Source of the DNA: Planctomycetota bacterium
GTDB taxonomy: Bacteria > Planctomycetota > SZUA-567
Reading direction: 5' to 3'
NCBI GenBank assembly: GCA_031254915.1
Contig: JAIRTL010000037.1
Coordinates: 1 to 64,000, forward strand
Length of the DNA stretch: 64,000 nt
In this document: positions 43,761 through 52,207 of the stretch, piece after piece
Layout of the letters: each line of letters begins with the position of its first letter
Position numbering within the stretch: position 1 is the first letter of the stretch
Program-made: the position numbers and the translations under genes
Notes under the pieces: generated by a model
Told to the model about the DNA's origin: nothing
Databases searched by the model: none
What the model saw: only the letters and a program-made list of their open reading frames with translations

Positions 43761-45695
43761 TTAATCGACCGACAAATACGTGTCCGAATCGAGCATGCGT
43801 TCAAAATGGCGCGACAACTCGGCTGACTGGTCGAGGGTCAAGGCGCCGCCGCGCAGCGCCTCCTCCACCCGGTCGCGCAATTTCGAGTTGATGCCGTCCC
43901 TGGTGAACTGAACGTAGGCGAGAGCTTCCATGACGGTGTCGCCGCCGATCGTCTTGTCGATGACGTAGCCGCCGTCGGTGGAAGAAACGTGGACGACCGT
44001 CGTGTCGCCGAACAGGTTGTGCAGATCGCCGAGGATCTCCTGGTAGGCGCCGACCAGAAAGATGCCGATGTAATACGGCTCGCCGCGCCTGATGGGATGC
44101 AGCGGCAGCGTGTGGCGGACGTCGCGCAGATCGACGAACTGGTCGATCACGCCGTCGGAGTCGCAGGTGATGTCGGCGAGGACGGCGTTGACGGACGGCT
44201 TTTCGTCGAGACGGCACAGCGGCATGACCGGGAAGAGCTGACGGATCGCCCAATGGTCGGGGATCGACTGGAAGACGGAGAAATTGCAGAAATAGGTCGA
44301 CGCGAGGATGGACTCGAGGCCGGCGAGATCGTCGGGGACGTAATCGAGTTTGCGCACATGGCGGACGATCTTGTGGCAGGCGGCCCTGAAGCCCGTCTCC
44401 ACCCCGGCCCGCGCCTCGAGCGACAGGTGCCCGTGATTGAACAGGGTCAACGCGTCCTGGCGCGCCTGTTTGGCGTCGTGGTACGCCTCCTGGAAGTTCT
44501 TCGCCGTGATTCCCTCGACGATCTCGTCCATCCGCGCCAAAACCTCGTCCGGCTTTTTCGGCGCCGGCAGCGGATTGAGTCCGTTTTCGATTTCCGACGA
44601 GGAGATCGCCTCCACGACCAAAAGCGAGTGGTGCGCCACCAGCGCCCGCCCCGCCTCGATGACGATGTGCGGATGCGTCAGTGAGGCTTCCTTGCAGGCG
44701 TTCACGACCGCGTCGATGATGTCGGCGGCGTATTCGCCCGGGCCGTAGTTGGCCGAGGAGGGGAAATTGGTTCTCGAGCCGTCGTAGTCGACGGCCATGC
44801 CGCCGCCGACGTCGATGTAGTTGATGGGAGCGCCGAGCCGCCGGACTTCCGCGAAGATGCAGCACGCCTCGCGCGCCGCCTGCTTGAAGCGCTGGATGTC
44901 CGTGATCTGACTGCCGACGTGCATGTGCAGAAGCTGCAGCCGGCCGAGCATGCGCCGCCGCCGGAGGATCGCGATCGCCTCGAGAATGTCGCGCGCCTGC
45001 AACCCGAATTTCGACTTGTCCCCGGACGACGACTCCCACTGGCCCCTGCCTCGGCTGGACAGCTTCATCCGCGCGCCCAGGAGCGGTTCGACCTTGAGCG
45101 CCCTGGCGCGGTCGAGAATGAGCGGGAGCTCGGCCAGCTTTTCGACGACGAGGAATATCTTGTGCCCGAGCTTCTGCGCCAGAAGCGCGGAGTCGACGTA
45201 TTCGCGATCCTTGAAGCCGTTGCAGACGATGATGGACTCCGGATCGCGGTGGTGGGCGATGGCGATGAGGAGTTCCGGCTTCGATCCCGCCTCGAGCCCG
45301 TGGTGAAACTCGGAGCCGATCGCGACCACATCCTCGACGACGTGGCGGTGCTGGTTGACCTTGATGGGATACACGGGCCGGAAGCTTCCCCCGTAGGCGT
45401 GGTCCTCCATCGCCTTCCTGAAGGCGCCGTGAATGACGTTGAAGCGGTGGCGGAGAACGTCCCGGAAGCGGATCAGAACCGGCAGTTCGAGACCGCGCAT
45501 CCGTATTTCATCGGTGAGCGCCTTGAGGTCGATCCTGGTTCCGCCGGCGCACATGGCGGCGTTGCCGTTGCCGCCGATGGTGAAAATATCCCCGCCCCAG
45601 CGGTCGATGCCGTACAGGTCGGCGGCGTCGTCGAGGCCCCAGCGGTCCAGGGGGTTGTTTTTGCGCTTTTGCATGCGCGGGCGTTTTTCGCTCAT
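43761..45695 (-). CDS. speA: Biosynthetic arginine decarboxylase
   Basis: Converts arginine to agmatine, the first step of polyamine synthesis by the agmatine route; PLP enzyme of the alanine-racemase fold. The 644 residues show the PLP lysine in FRPVYPIKVNQHRHV, HHGLEAGSKPELL, LHMHVGSQITDIQ, INYIDVGGGMAVDYDG and the active-site cysteine loop TCDSDGVIDQFV. Length matches SpeA. GGAGA precedes the ATG. No agmatinase or agmatine deiminase is adjacent. The promoter lies very close to the start and has a palindrome upstream. Confidence 0.95.
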   Translation of the reverse strand: MSEKRPRMQKRKNNPLDRWGLDDAADLYGIDRWGGDIFTIGGNGNAAMCAGGTRIDLKALTDEIRMRGLELPVLIRFRDVLRHRFNVIHGAFRKAMEDHAYGGSFRPVYPIKVNQHRHVVEDVVAIGSEFHHGLEAGSKPELLIAIAHHRDPESIIVCNGFKDREYVDSALLAQKLGHKIFLVVEKLAELPLILDRARALKVEPLLGARMKLSSRGRGQWESSSGDKSKFGLQARDILEAIAILRRRRMLGRLQLLHMHVGSQITDIQRFKQAAREACCIFAEVRRLGAPINYIDVGGGMAVDYDGSRTNFPSSANYGPGEYAADIIDAVVNACKEASLTHPHIVIEAGRALVAHHSLLVVEAISSSEIENGLNPLPAPKKPDEVLARMDEIVEGITAKNFQEAYHDAKQARQDALTLFNHGHLSLEARAGVETGFRAACHKIVRHVRKLDYVPDDLAGLESILASTYFCNFSVFQSIPDHWAIRQLFPVMPLCRLDEKPSVNAVLADITCDSDGVIDQFVDLRDVRHTLPLHPIRRGEPYYIGIFLVGAYQEILGDLHNLFGDTTVVHVSSTDGGYVIDKTIGGDTVMEALAYVQFTRDGINSKLRDRVEEALRGGALTLDQSAELSRHFERMLDSDTYLSVD

Positions 45696-45707
45696 GGCGT
45701 CTCCAAA

Positions 45708-45758
45708 CAATAGCGCCCCGCGCCGGGCGCGGGTCAAACGGGATACCGTAAGGTATCC
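45708..45758 (-). promoter_or_regulatory. speA promoter with operator-like palindrome
   Basis: On the minus strand TTGACC (45737-45732), 18-bp spacer, CTATTG (45713-45708), only about 12 bp before the ATG. Just upstream of the -35 box lies the perfect palindrome GGATACC-TTAC-GGTATCC (45758-45741), a typical place for an activator or repressor site. Confidence 0.6.
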
Positions 45759-45780
45759 GGAGGGGACGACATTGCAAGGC

Positions 45781-45799
45781 AAAAAAGCCGGCCGCCGGC
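45781..45799 (-). terminator. Terminator of the pilus-glgA transcript
   Basis: On the minus strand GCCGG-CGG-CCGGC followed by six T (45786-45781), directly after the pseudouridine synthase gene. The stem is short (5 bp) but all GC. Confidence 0.6.
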
Positions 45800-45801
45800 G
45801 G

Positions 45802-46680
45802 TCAGGAATTTCTTCGCGCCAGGCCGCGGCGGAAAAACTCGGGCGTCGGCGCCTCGATCGCCAGGGCGACGCCGTCGACGGGATTGGCGAGGGTGAGCCT
45901 GGCGGCGTGAAGCGCCAGTCTGGGCGCGCGGCTTTTCCCGTAGCGGGAGTCGCCGACGATCGGGCAGCCGATCGCTGCGAGGTGGACGCGGATCTGGTGC
46001 CTGCGGCCGGTGCCGAGCCGCACCCCGACAAGCGAGCGCCCCCCCTTCGTCCGGGCGGTGCGGTAGAAGGTCTCCGCCGGCGTGCCGCCGCCGCGTTCGT
46101 CCACGCGCACGAACAAGCCCTTGTCCTCCCAGAGCGGGAAGTCGATCCTGCCCTCGCGTGGATCGGGGACGCCGTCCACAAGCGCCAGGTACTCCTTGAC
46201 GCAGGCATGCCACTCCCCGGCCAGCCGCCGCTTGAGTTCGAGCGACCTGGCGAACAGGAGGACGCCGGAGGCGTCGCGGTCGAGGCGATGCGCGACATGC
46301 AGGTCGTTACGCCGATCGGGAAACGCGACGCCGAGCCAGTCGCGCATTATCCGTACAGCCGTTTCCCTGCGCTCCCGCTCGCTGGCGACGGAGAGAAGCC
46401 CGGACGGTTTGTCGATCGCGAGCAGGCGGTCGTCGAAATAGAGGAGCGGCAGCGGCGGTTCGCCGAGTCCGGGCGGAAGGGCGAGCCCGGGCGCGCGGCC
46501 GGCCAGCTCGATCTTGTCGCCGGCGCGGAGTTCGGTCGCGCCGGAGCGGCGCTGGACGCCGTTCACCAGGATCCGCCCCTCGCGCAGGCGTCCCTTGATC
46601 GTGGACGGCCTCCATTCGGGAAGCATGTCCCGGAGAAAATCCAGCAGGCGGACTTCGCCCGGAGCGGTGAAAATCGGCAT
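45802..46680 (-). CDS. RluA-family pseudouridine synthase with S4 domain
   Basis: Isomerises uridine in RNA. Of 292 residues, about 15-60 form the S4 RNA-binding domain (RPSTIKGRLREGRILVNGVQ); the catalytic domain has the aspartate in HRLDRDASGVLLFAR (about 130-140) and RLGTGRRHQIRVHLAAIG then GDSRYGK. RluC/D type; the exact rRNA or tRNA site is not evident. It follows the response regulator gene by 33 bp and is the last gene of the minus-strand run, closed by a terminator. Confidence 0.92.
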   Translation of the reverse strand: MPIFTAPGEVRLLDFLRDMLPEWRPSTIKGRLREGRILVNGVQRRSGATELRAGDKIELAGRAPGLALPPGLGEPPLPLLYFDDRLLAIDKPSGLLSVASERERRETAVRIMRDWLGVAFPDRRNDLHVAHRLDRDASGVLLFARSLELKRRLAGEWHACVKEYLALVDGVPDPREGRIDFPLWEDKGLFVRVDERGGGTPAETFYRTARTKGGRSLVGVRLGTGRRHQIRVHLAAIGCPIVGDSRYGKSRAPRLALHAARLTLANPVDGVALAIEAPTPEFFRRGLARRNS

Positions 46681-46713
46681 GGCGTCGAATCCTCCCGGTC
46701 CGCGCCGGAGCGG

Positions 46714-48105
46714 TCAGTGCTCGAGGCCGAGCTTCTTGACCTTGTACCTGATCGAACGGAAGCTGATCCCGAGCAGTTCGGCGGCGCGGGTCAGATTGTA
46801 GCCGGTCCTTTCCAGCGCTTCCTTGATGTAGGCCGCCTCGATGTCCTGAAGGGCGTGTTCGAGATCGAACCCGCCGTCGTCCAGCGCGGGAAGGGTCGGA
46901 CCGGCGGCCTCTGCCCCGACCCGCTCCGCTTCCGCCTCCATTTTCCAGAACGGGGCGATATTTTCGACGCCGACCGTGTTGCCCTCGGCGAGCGAGACGG
47001 CGCGCTGCACCACGTTTTGGAGTTCGCGGACGTTTCCCGGCCAGCTATGGTGCATGAGCGCCTCCATCGCCCGGGGATCGAAGCCCTTGAGATCCTTGTG
47101 AAAGCGCTCCGAATAGACGGCGAGGAAGTGTCCGGCGAGAAGCGGGATGTCGTCGCTGCGGGCGCGCAGGGGCGGGATGCGGATGGGAATGACGTTGAGC
47201 CGGTAATACAGGTCGGGACGGAATGAGCCGGCTTCCATCATCTCCCGGAGGTCGCGGTTGGTGGCGGTGACGAAGCGGGCGTCGGTGCGCAACGCCTTCT
47301 CGCCGCCGACCGGGACGAAGGTGCGCGTCTCCAGCGCCCGCAGGAGCCGCACCTGGGTGGAAAGGGTCATTTCGCCGACTTCGTCGAGGAAGAAGGTGCC
47401 GTTGTGGGCGAGTTCCAGCAAGCCGCGCTTGTCCGCGACCGCGCCCGTGAACGAGCCGCGCACATGCCCGAACAGCTCGCTTTCGAGGAGCGTTTCCGAA
47501 AAGCCGCCGCAATTCACGGCGATGAACGGCCCCGCCCGCCTCGGCGATTGGGAATGAAGAAGCCCGGCGACCAATTCCTTGCCGGTGCCGCTTTCGCCCT
47601 CGATCACCACCGTGCTGTCCGTCGGGGCCACCCGGCGGACGAGATCGAGGATCCCCTTGATGGCCGGACTCGAGCCGATGAAGCGTATCGCGCCGCGGTC
47701 GCCGTCCTCGTTTTTCGTCGCCGCCTTGAACTCGATCGCCCTTTTCGCCATGCCGCGAAGGTCGTCGTTGTCGAACGGCTTCTTGATGTAATCGAAGGCC
47801 CCGAGGCGCATCGCCTCGACGGCGATGTCCCAAGTCGAGAAGGCGGTCATGATCACAATGGGCGTTTCCGGGTCCAGTTCCTTGAGCCGGTCGAGAAGTT
47901 CGAGTCCGTCCATGCCGGGCATGCGCACGTCCTGGATGACGAGATCGTGGCGTCCGGCTTCGAATTTGGCGAGGGCGCTCTTTCCGTCCTCGGCGGTGTC
48001 GACGCGATGGCCGTCCTTCGACAGGGCGATCGGCACGACCGTGCGCAGGCCGGGATCGTCGTCGACGAAAAGTATGTCCGCCCCGTGTTTGGAGTGGTCG
48101 GTCAT
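46714..48105 (-). CDS. pilR: NtrC/PilR-type sigma54 response regulator
   Basis: Protein of 463 residues: receiver (LVIQDVRMPGMDG, Asp about 59), AAA+ domain with Walker A GESGTGKE (about 170), Walker B GTFFLDEVGEM, and a Fis-type helix-turn-helix (LTRAAELLGISFRSIRYKVK). The sigma54-contact loop reads GSFTGA rather than the usual GAFTGA. It is 6 bp after the histidine kinase gene and in the operon with pilT and pilC, so a PilS/PilR role in pilus control is likely; in other bacteria PilR activates the pilin gene. The pilin gene is not in the window. Confidence 0.88.
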   Translation of the reverse strand: MTDHSKHGADILFVDDDPGLRTVVPIALSKDGHRVDTAEDGKSALAKFEAGRHDLVIQDVRMPGMDGLELLDRLKELDPETPIVIMTAFSTWDIAVEAMRLGAFDYIKKPFDNDDLRGMAKRAIEFKAATKNEDGDRGAIRFIGSSPAIKGILDLVRRVAPTDSTVVIEGESGTGKELVAGLLHSQSPRRAGPFIAVNCGGFSETLLESELFGHVRGSFTGAVADKRGLLELAHNGTFFLDEVGEMTLSTQVRLLRALETRTFVPVGGEKALRTDARFVTATNRDLREMMEAGSFRPDLYYRLNVIPIRIPPLRARSDDIPLLAGHFLAVYSERFHKDLKGFDPRAMEALMHHSWPGNVRELQNVVQRAVSLAEGNTVGVENIAPFWKMEAEAERVGAEAAGPTLPALDDGGFDLEHALQDIEAAYIKEALERTGYNLTRAAELLGISFRSIRYKVKKLGLEH

Positions 48106-48111
48106 GATATC

Positions 48112-49818
48112 CTATTCCTTGTAACGATGAATGCGGGTCACGCTCCGTCGGGCGGTCCTGCCCTTGACGAACGAATCCTGCGCCGTCAAGGGCAGCCAGA
48201 CGGTGAACTCGGCGCCGCCGGAGGGACGGTTGGCGGCCATGATGGTCCCGCCGTGCGCTTCGACCTGTTTGCGCGCCAGGGCCAGCCCCATCCCGGTTCC
48301 GCCCCGGCGGCGCGAATAGAACGGCTGAAAAACGTCCGGGAGATCGTCCGGGTCGATCCCCGGCCCGTTGTCGGCGAAGACGACGCTCACCCCCGGCAAC
48401 AGGTGGAAAACCGACCGGCGCATGCCGATTTCAAGCGCCGGATCGTCGCCGCGCGCCAACTGCAGGGCGTTCAGGCCGAGATTGAGAAAAACCTCCTTCA
48501 GGCGGTCGGCGTCGCAGATGACCTCCGGATCCTCCCCGACGTCCAGTTCGACCCGCACCATGAACGCCTCGTCGCGCCGCACCAGAAGCGCCCTCACCTC
48601 GCGCAATATCTCGCCGATGTGGGTCGGCGCCAGGCTCAGCGGTTCGTCGCGCGAAAAGGAGAGGAAGCGGGTGATGATGCCGTCGAGGCGGTCGGATTCC
48701 GAAAGCACGAGGTCGGCGAGCACCCGCTCCTGGCTGTCTCCCGGGAACGACGCCATCAGTTCCTGCACGGCGCTTCGCACCGAGGCGAGGGGATTGCGGA
48801 TCTCGTGCGCGAGTCCGGCCGCCATCATCGAAATCGCCGAGAAGCGTTCGACGCTCTTCTCGGCGGCGGCCATGCGCAGGCGCGGCGACAGGTCGATCAC
48901 CAGCAGGAACAGGCCGATGCGCCTGGGGCCGCCGTCGAGGGATAGGCGCGTCGCGCGGATCTCCGCCGGCGGCCGTCCGGAGGCGTCGTCGGCCTCGGTG
49001 GTGAGGATGAACGATTCCCCCGCCTTTCCCGCGACAAGCCCGGCGAGCGGCGAGCGGTTGCTCGCCGTCCCGAACATGCCCATCGACAGGCCGTCGAGGT
49101 CGACGGCCGCGTCGGCCTCCGGAAACAGCCGGTCGAATTCGGCGTTGCGGTACATTATCCGGCCGCGATGGTCGACGAAGGCCACGCCTTCGCCCATGTT
49201 GCCGAGAATGGCGGAATTGAGGCGCTGCTCGAGGGTGAGGCTGTCGCCGACCACGCCGGCGAGGTAGGCGACGATGAAAAAGAGGAGCGCCAGGAGAAGC
49301 ATGTCCGACACGGCGGCGGAAAACCCGACGTCGCGCATCATGGCGGCGAACTCGCGCGGCAGCGGCCCGGGCGCGGATTCCTGCTGATTGGCGAGGATGT
49401 GCACCGCGCCGACGGCGGCGAGGCCCAGGGTGGCGACGGACGGGAAGAGCGCCGTATAACGGCGCGGCAGCCACAGGGAGGCGATGACGAGGATGAGGAG
49501 GTAGTAGGTGACGAACAGCGACCGGAAGCCGCCGCTCGCCAGCACGACGCAGGTGATGGCGGCGATGTCCGACACGAACAGGGCGGCCATGAAAAGATTC
49601 ATGCGCCCGCCGCTCGTCATCAGCGGGATAAGGGAGATGTTGACCGCGAGCACGACGAACAGCGCCCCCGCGACCACTTTGGGGCCGTAGAGCCCGCTGT
49701 CGCCGTGAAAGAAGAGGCGTTGGATGATGAAGCCGATCGCCATCAGGTAGAGGAGGGACCGCACCACCACCAGCGCCCTGAATTTCAGGATCTGTCCGGT
49801 CGAACCGTGGACGATCAT
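48112..49818 (-). CDS. pilS: PilS-like membrane sensor histidine kinase
   Basis: Protein of 568 residues. The first 200 hold about five to six membrane helices (ALVVVRSLLYLMAIGF onward). A PAS domain (about 205-310) precedes HisKA with AAGLAHEIRNPLASVRSA (His about 350) and the HATPase (NLGLNALQLA; VFADNGPGIDPDD; GGTGMGLALARKQVE). The layout is that of PilS. It forms a two-component pair with the sigma54 regulator 6 bp downstream and follows pilC by 10 bp. Confidence 0.88.
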   Translation of the reverse strand: MIVHGSTGQILKFRALVVVRSLLYLMAIGFIIQRLFFHGDSGLYGPKVVAGALFVVLAVNISLIPLMTSGGRMNLFMAALFVSDIAAITCVVLASGGFRSLFVTYYLLILVIASLWLPRRYTALFPSVATLGLAAVGAVHILANQQESAPGPLPREFAAMMRDVGFSAAVSDMLLLALLFFIVAYLAGVVGDSLTLEQRLNSAILGNMGEGVAFVDHRGRIMYRNAEFDRLFPEADAAVDLDGLSMGMFGTASNRSPLAGLVAGKAGESFILTTEADDASGRPPAEIRATRLSLDGGPRRIGLFLLVIDLSPRLRMAAAEKSVERFSAISMMAAGLAHEIRNPLASVRSAVQELMASFPGDSQERVLADLVLSESDRLDGIITRFLSFSRDEPLSLAPTHIGEILREVRALLVRRDEAFMVRVELDVGEDPEVICDADRLKEVFLNLGLNALQLARGDDPALEIGMRRSVFHLLPGVSVVFADNGPGIDPDDLPDVFQPFYSRRRGGTGMGLALARKQVEAHGGTIMAANRPSGGAEFTVWLPLTAQDSFVKGRTARRSVTRIHRYKE

Positions 49819-49828
49819 CCTCCTCCCC

Positions 49829-51055
49829 TCAGCGCCGGCGGCCGACGGAATTCTGGATCTCGAAAATCGGGACGAAAATGGCGATGACGATGCCGCCCAC
49901 CAGCACGCCCATGACGCCGATCATCACCGGCTCAATGACGGAGGTGAGCGACTCCACCGCCGCGTCGACCTGTTCGTCGTAGAAGTCGGCGACTTTTTCG
50001 AGAAGCGTCTCCAGCGCGCCGGTGCGTTCGCCCACCTGGATCATGCGCACCACCATCGGCGGGAACACCGACGACAGGGCAAGCGGGCTGGCCAGGGGTT
50101 CGCCCTGACGGACGCCCTCGCGCGCCGCCAGCACGGCCTCCTCGACGACGCCGTTGCCGGCGGAGGTGGCGACGATTTCGAGCGACTCGAGCATCGGCAC
50201 GCCGGACTGGAGCATGGTGGAGAACGTCCGCGCGAAGCGCGACAACGCCACCTTCTGGACGAGTTCGCCGAAGACGGGCATTTTGACGTAGAAGGCGTCC
50301 CAAAGGTACCGGCCGCGCATGGATTTTCGCGACATGACGACGAAGGCGGCAAACCCGCCGATAAGGGCGAGAATGACGTACCAGTAGGAGGTCATGGCGC
50401 TCGAGATGAACATGACGATTCGCGTAGGCAGCGGCAGATCGACGCCCATCTTTTCAAAAATCTCGACGAACTGGGGAACGATGTAGATCAAGAGGAAGGC
50501 GGTGATGCCAAGCACCATGAGAATGGAGATGGCCGGGTACATCATCGCCGACTTGATCTTCCGCTTCAGGGATTCGCTCTTCTCGATGTAGCCGGCAAGG
50601 CGCTTGAGGATGATGTCCAGGTCGCCGGACCGTTCGCCGGCGCGAATGAGGTTCACGTACAGCGGCGTGAACACCTTCGGGAACTTGCCCAGCGCCGACG
50701 AAAGATCGGTGCCGGAACGAACGTCGTTTTTGACGTCGTTGATGACCATCTTGAAGCCGGGATCGTCGGTCTGTTCGTGCAGGATGTCGAGAATTTCCAC
50801 CACCGCGAGGCCGGCCTCGACCATGGTCGAGAACTGGCGGGTGAAGATCATCAGGTCGTTGGACCTGGCGCGCGGCTTGGTCTTGGACAATTGGATATTG
50901 AAGTCGAAGAGGCCCTTCTTCGCCTGCGCGATGGACAAAACGGTCAAACGGCTGCGCCGCAACACCTGGACGGCCGCGGCCTGGTTGTTGGCCTCGATCT
51001 CCGATTCGACGCGGGCGCCCGACTGGTCTCTGGCGACATACTTGAACTTGGCCAT
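49829..51055 (-). CDS. pilC: Type IV pilus inner-membrane platform protein PilC/GspF
   Basis: Protein of 408 residues with two repeated T2SSF domains (about 72-195 and 275-398), each helical and followed by membrane segments: FTRQFSTMVEAGLAVVEIL, then SRFARTFSTMLQSGVPMLES. The conserved PMVVRMIQVGERTGALE is present. Such proteins couple the motor ATPases to pilin assembly. Start ATG has GGAGAG. It lies 31 bp after pilT. The assembly ATPase PilB and the pilin are not adjacent, so this is a partial pilus locus. Confidence 0.93.
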   Translation of the reverse strand: MAKFKYVARDQSGARVESEIEANNQAAAVQVLRRSRLTVLSIAQAKKGLFDFNIQLSKTKPRARSNDLMIFTRQFSTMVEAGLAVVEILDILHEQTDDPGFKMVINDVKNDVRSGTDLSSALGKFPKVFTPLYVNLIRAGERSGDLDIILKRLAGYIEKSESLKRKIKSAMMYPAISILMVLGITAFLLIYIVPQFVEIFEKMGVDLPLPTRIVMFISSAMTSYWYVILALIGGFAAFVVMSRKSMRGRYLWDAFYVKMPVFGELVQKVALSRFARTFSTMLQSGVPMLESLEIVATSAGNGVVEEAVLAAREGVRQGEPLASPLALSSVFPPMVVRMIQVGERTGALETLLEKVADFYDEQVDAAVESLTSVIEPVMIGVMGVLVGGIVIAIFVPIFEIQNSVGRRR

Positions 51056-51086
51056 GTGCTCTCCTATTTATGCTGTGCGCAGTATA

Positions 51087-52202
51087 TCAACGCCATCCGC
51101 GCGTCGCGAGGCCCTGCCCCCCCTCGCGCGACTGGTGGTGCATCACTTCGATGAGTTCCGCCATTTCGTCGAGGCGGCTGGTGTTGTTCATTGCCGTCTC
51201 CCCGGTGATCTTGCCGGCCCGGACAAGGTCGAGAAGCGACGTGTTCATGGTCACCATCCCGTCCTTGGCTCCGGTCTGAATGGCGGAATATATCTGGTGG
51301 ATCTTGTCGTCGCGTATGTTCGCCCTGATGCCGGGGGTGGGAATCAATATCTCCAGCGCCGCGACGCGGCCGGAACCGTTGGCCGCCATGAGAAGCTGCT
51401 GGGAGATGACGCCCTCGAGCACGAAGGACAACTGCGTCCTGACCTGCGCCTGCTGGCCGGCCGGGAAAATGTCGATGATGCGGTTGATCGTCTGCACGGC
51501 GTCTGAGGTGTGCAGCGTGGCGAGCGTGAGGTGGCCCGTCTCCGCCAACTCCAGTCCGAGCTGCACCGTCTCCATGTCGCGCATCTCGCCGACGAGCACG
51601 GTGTCCGGGTCCTGGCGCAGGACGTGCTTGAGCGCGGCGGCGAAATTATGGGTGTCGGGGCCGACCTCGCGCTGATTCACGAGGCAGCGCTTGTTGCGGT
51701 GGAGAAACTCGATCGGGTCCTCGATCGTGATGATGTGGCCGTCCTCGTTCGTGTTGATGTAATCGACCATCGCCGCGAGGGTGGTGGACTTGCCCGAGCC
51801 GGTGGCGCCGGTGACCAGCACCAGCCCCTTCGGCAGGGTGCAAAGCCGTTCGAAAATCGCCGTCGGCATGCCGAGCTGCTTGAAGGTGGCGATCTCGAAG
51901 GGAATGGTGCGCAATGCCGCGCCGACGGCGCTGCGCTGATAGAAGACGTTCACCCTGAAACGGCCGACCCCCGACAGCCCGAAGGCGGTGTCGAGTTCCT
52001 TCTCCCGCTCGAACCTGGCGATCTGATCGGAATTGAGGATGGCGTAGATCAGCTTCTGCGACTCCTCGGGCGGAAGCGGCGGCAGGTCGAGCGGCCGAAG
52101 CACGCCGTTCATGCGAATGCGGGGCGGGCTCCCGGCCGTGATGTGGAGGTCGGAGCCGCGGTTCGCCGCCAGGGTTCTGAGAAGGTCTTCGAGCGTCGCC
52201 AT
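51087..52202 (-). CDS. pilT: Twitching motility retraction ATPase PilT
   Basis: Hexameric ATPase that pulls back type IV pili, also needed for DNA uptake. The 371 residues show an N-terminal PAS-like domain, Walker A GATGSGKSTTLAAMVDY (about 130), the Asp box TVLVGEMRDMETVQLGLELA, a His box HLTLATLHTSDAVQTINRI and the C-terminal PilT mark GIRANIRDDKIHQIYSAIQ (AIRNLIRE variant). The ATG is 5 bp after glgA. With comEC and comF at the left edge it suggests a transformable strain. Confidence 0.94.
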   Translation of the reverse strand: MATLEDLLRTLAANRGSDLHITAGSPPRIRMNGVLRPLDLPPLPPEESQKLIYAILNSDQIARFEREKELDTAFGLSGVGRFRVNVFYQRSAVGAALRTIPFEIATFKQLGMPTAIFERLCTLPKGLVLVTGATGSGKSTTLAAMVDYINTNEDGHIITIEDPIEFLHRNKRCLVNQREVGPDTHNFAAALKHVLRQDPDTVLVGEMRDMETVQLGLELAETGHLTLATLHTSDAVQTINRIIDIFPAGQQAQVRTQLSFVLEGVISQQLLMAANGSGRVAALEILIPTPGIRANIRDDKIHQIYSAIQTGAKDGMVTMNTSLLDLVRAGKITGETAMNNTSRLDEMAELIEVMHHQSREGGQGLATRGWR

Positions 52203-52207
52203 TCACG

